Shown here: positions 5,173-6,242 of the stretch, in pieces | How positions within the stretch are numbered: position 1 is the first letter of the stretch | How the letters are laid out: each line of letters starts with the position of its first letter | Source of the DNA: CAZAQS01 sp964486825 | GTDB taxonomy: Bacteria; Chloroflexota; Anaerolineae; Anaerolineales; UBA4823 | Direction of reading: 5' to 3' | Assembly: GCA_964486825.1 (NCBI GenBank) | Contig: CAZAQS010000275.1 | Location: forward strand, 1 to 6,242 | Length of the DNA stretch: 6,242 nt | The notes under the pieces: model-generated | The model's database searches: none | Told to the model about the DNA's origin: nothing | The model's input: only the letters and a program-made list of their open reading frames with translations | Program-made: the position numbers and the translations under genes

Positions 5173-6242
5173 TTAATATCTTCCGTACAACGGGCCAAAG
5201 TTTTGGCAGGCTCTGTAGTCGGCGCCCATTGGATCTTGAGCTCCAAACATGCTCCAGGCGCTCGGACGGAAGAGGGCTTCCTCAGGAACGTTATGCATAT
5301 TCACTGGAATGCGCAGGATGGAGGCCAGGGCAATCAGATCAGGTCCGATATGCCCATACGAAATAGCCCCGTGGTTGGCCCCCCAATTGGCCATGACAGA
5401 GTATACATCCGCAAAGGGACCTGAGCCGGTAAGGCGTGGGGCGAACCAATGCGTTGGCCAGGTTGGATCGGTACGGTTATTCAATGTATGGTGGACATCG
5501 TCCGGAATGTCGACTGTATAGCCTTCGGCGATCTGCAAGACTGGACCCAGGCCTTTCACAATATTGATACGAGCCATGGTAACAGGCATTTCACCGCGCG
5601 TCAAAAAGCCGGAAGAGAAACCGCCGCCGCGGAAATAACCCACATTGGCAGGGTACCAGGTCGTGGCTTGCAGGGATTTCCTGGCTTCCTCTTCGTTGAT
5701 CTCCCAGAAGGGTTTGATGGCAGGCTTACCGTCCCGCTCGAGCTCTCCGGTTGCATCGAGGGTAGCCGCCCCGGAATTGATCAGGTGGATCATTCCGTTC
5801 TCGGCTTTGCCGGATAATACATGTCCTGTTACGCGCTTTACGGCTGCCGGGCTCCAATACGTCCGTACATCAGCAAAAATTTGAGCTGTATTTGTCAACA
5901 AATACCCGAAAAGCATCGTAGCGCCGTTCAGGCTGTCGTTCTCGGTGGCAAAGATATATGGCTGGCGGATGCCGCTCCAATCGAAGGATGAGTTCAGGAT
6001 GGCCTCCATGAAATCACCGTTGGGGAAGTGATCCGTCCACTGCCGTTGTCCCTGGAAACCACCAGCAATGGCGTTGCGCCCCAGGGCCTCCTCGCCGAAA
6101 CCCAGGTCATTCAGGCGGGGGTTCCCAACCATCATATCCCTGGCGATCATCGTCATTTTGACGACCATCTCCCACTCTTTATCCTTCTGCTCGCGAGTGT
6201 GGGCCTGGTCGCCGTTCTTATCCTCCCCCTCCGTGCAGTTCT
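5173..6242 (-). CDS. fucI: L-fucose isomerase, C-terminal 355 residues (5' end beyond window)
   Basis: The enzyme interconverts L-fucose and L-fuculose in the cytoplasm, the first step of L-fucose breakdown; many homologues also act on D-arabinose. The frame is open through the right edge, so the Met at 6168 is internal. The 24 codons before it (ending EQKDKEWE) also look like FucI. Full-length family members have about 590 residues. The match is strong across the visible part: FGEEALGRNAIAGGFQGQRQ, QWTDHFPNGDF, FATENDSLNG, FADVRTYWSPAAVKRVTG, YFRGGGFSSGFLT, GPVLQIAEG and VMANWGANHG. Counting from the Met at 6168, the expected Mn2+ ligands are E76 (in TENDS), D100 (in FADVRT) and H266 (in NHG), equivalent to E337, D361 and H528 in E. 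coli FucI. The C-terminus (YRACQNFGPLY) is intact, and the stop is TAA at 5173-5175. No other fucose gene is visible. The MFS gene points toward it and is not co-transcribed. Confidence 0.96.
   Translation of the reverse strand, partial: NCTEGEDKNGDQAHTREQKDKEWEMVVKMTMIARDMMVGNPRLNDLGFGEEALGRNAIAGGFQGQRQWTDHFPNGDFMEAILNSSFDWSGIRQPYIFATENDSLNGATMLFGYLLTNTAQIFADVRTYWSPAAVKRVTGHVLSGKAENGMIHLINSGAATLDATGELERDGKPAIKPFWEINEEEARKSLQATTWYPANVGYFRGGGFSSGFLTRGEMPVTMARINIVKGLGPVLQIAEGYTVDIPDDVHHTLNNRTDPTWPTHWFAPRLTGSGPFADVYSVMANWGANHGAISYGHIGPDLIALASILRIPVNMHNVPEEALFRPSAWSMFGAQDPMGADYRACQNFGPLYGRY

Noticed and set aside
5173..6168. Treating the Met at 6168 as the true start of a 331-residue protein.
   Set aside because: The frame stays open upstream to the window edge with FucI-like sequence, and the protein would lack the N-terminal half of the enzyme.

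Overview
The window most resembles a chromosomal piece of a Chloroflexota bacterium, probably of the Anaerolineae. This is inferred from family-level features and moderate GC, not from a database search. The features are a DUF2085 membrane protein with an N-terminal glutaredoxin-like domain, a Tat-type YkuD protein with a long N-terminal region, a stand-alone CcdA, and a FucI-type isomerase. No mobile element, rRNA or CRISPR array is visible, and coding density is high.

Left two thirds (1-3663, all minus strand, read right to left): a probable four-gene operon. Its order is an exported L,D-transpeptidase (YkuD), the thiol-electron conduit CcdA, a membrane-anchored TlpA/ResA-type thioredoxin, and a glutaredoxin-like/DUF2085 fusion cut by the left window edge. 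The last three genes are packed tightly (8-bp gap, then a 4-bp ATGA overlap). A good sigma70-like promoter (TTGACC-17 bp-TATGCT) lies about 100 bp upstream of the transpeptidase. A possible 21-codon leader peptide with a strong ribosome binding site overlaps the ccdA start.

Middle (3664-5116): a 241-bp divergent intergenic region holds that promoter and two inverted repeats. A plus-strand 12-helix MFS drug/proton-antiporter-type transporter follows.

Right (5117-6242): a perfect 13-bp hairpin flanked by A- and T-rich tracts separates the MFS gene from a convergent minus-strand gene, the C-terminal 355 residues of L-fucose isomerase (fucI). Its 5' part lies beyond the window.

Working model: CcdA carries electrons from cytoplasmic thiols to the anchored redoxin outside the membrane. 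The redoxin could keep the catalytic cysteine of the co-transcribed L,D-transpeptidase reduced, much as DsbD/DsbG does for L,D-transpeptidases in E. coli. The glutaredoxin-DUF2085 fusion has cysteines in both its cytosolic and membrane parts. It is the uncharacterised member and the most interesting candidate for a new role. The MFS and fucose genes appear functionally unrelated to the redox operon.
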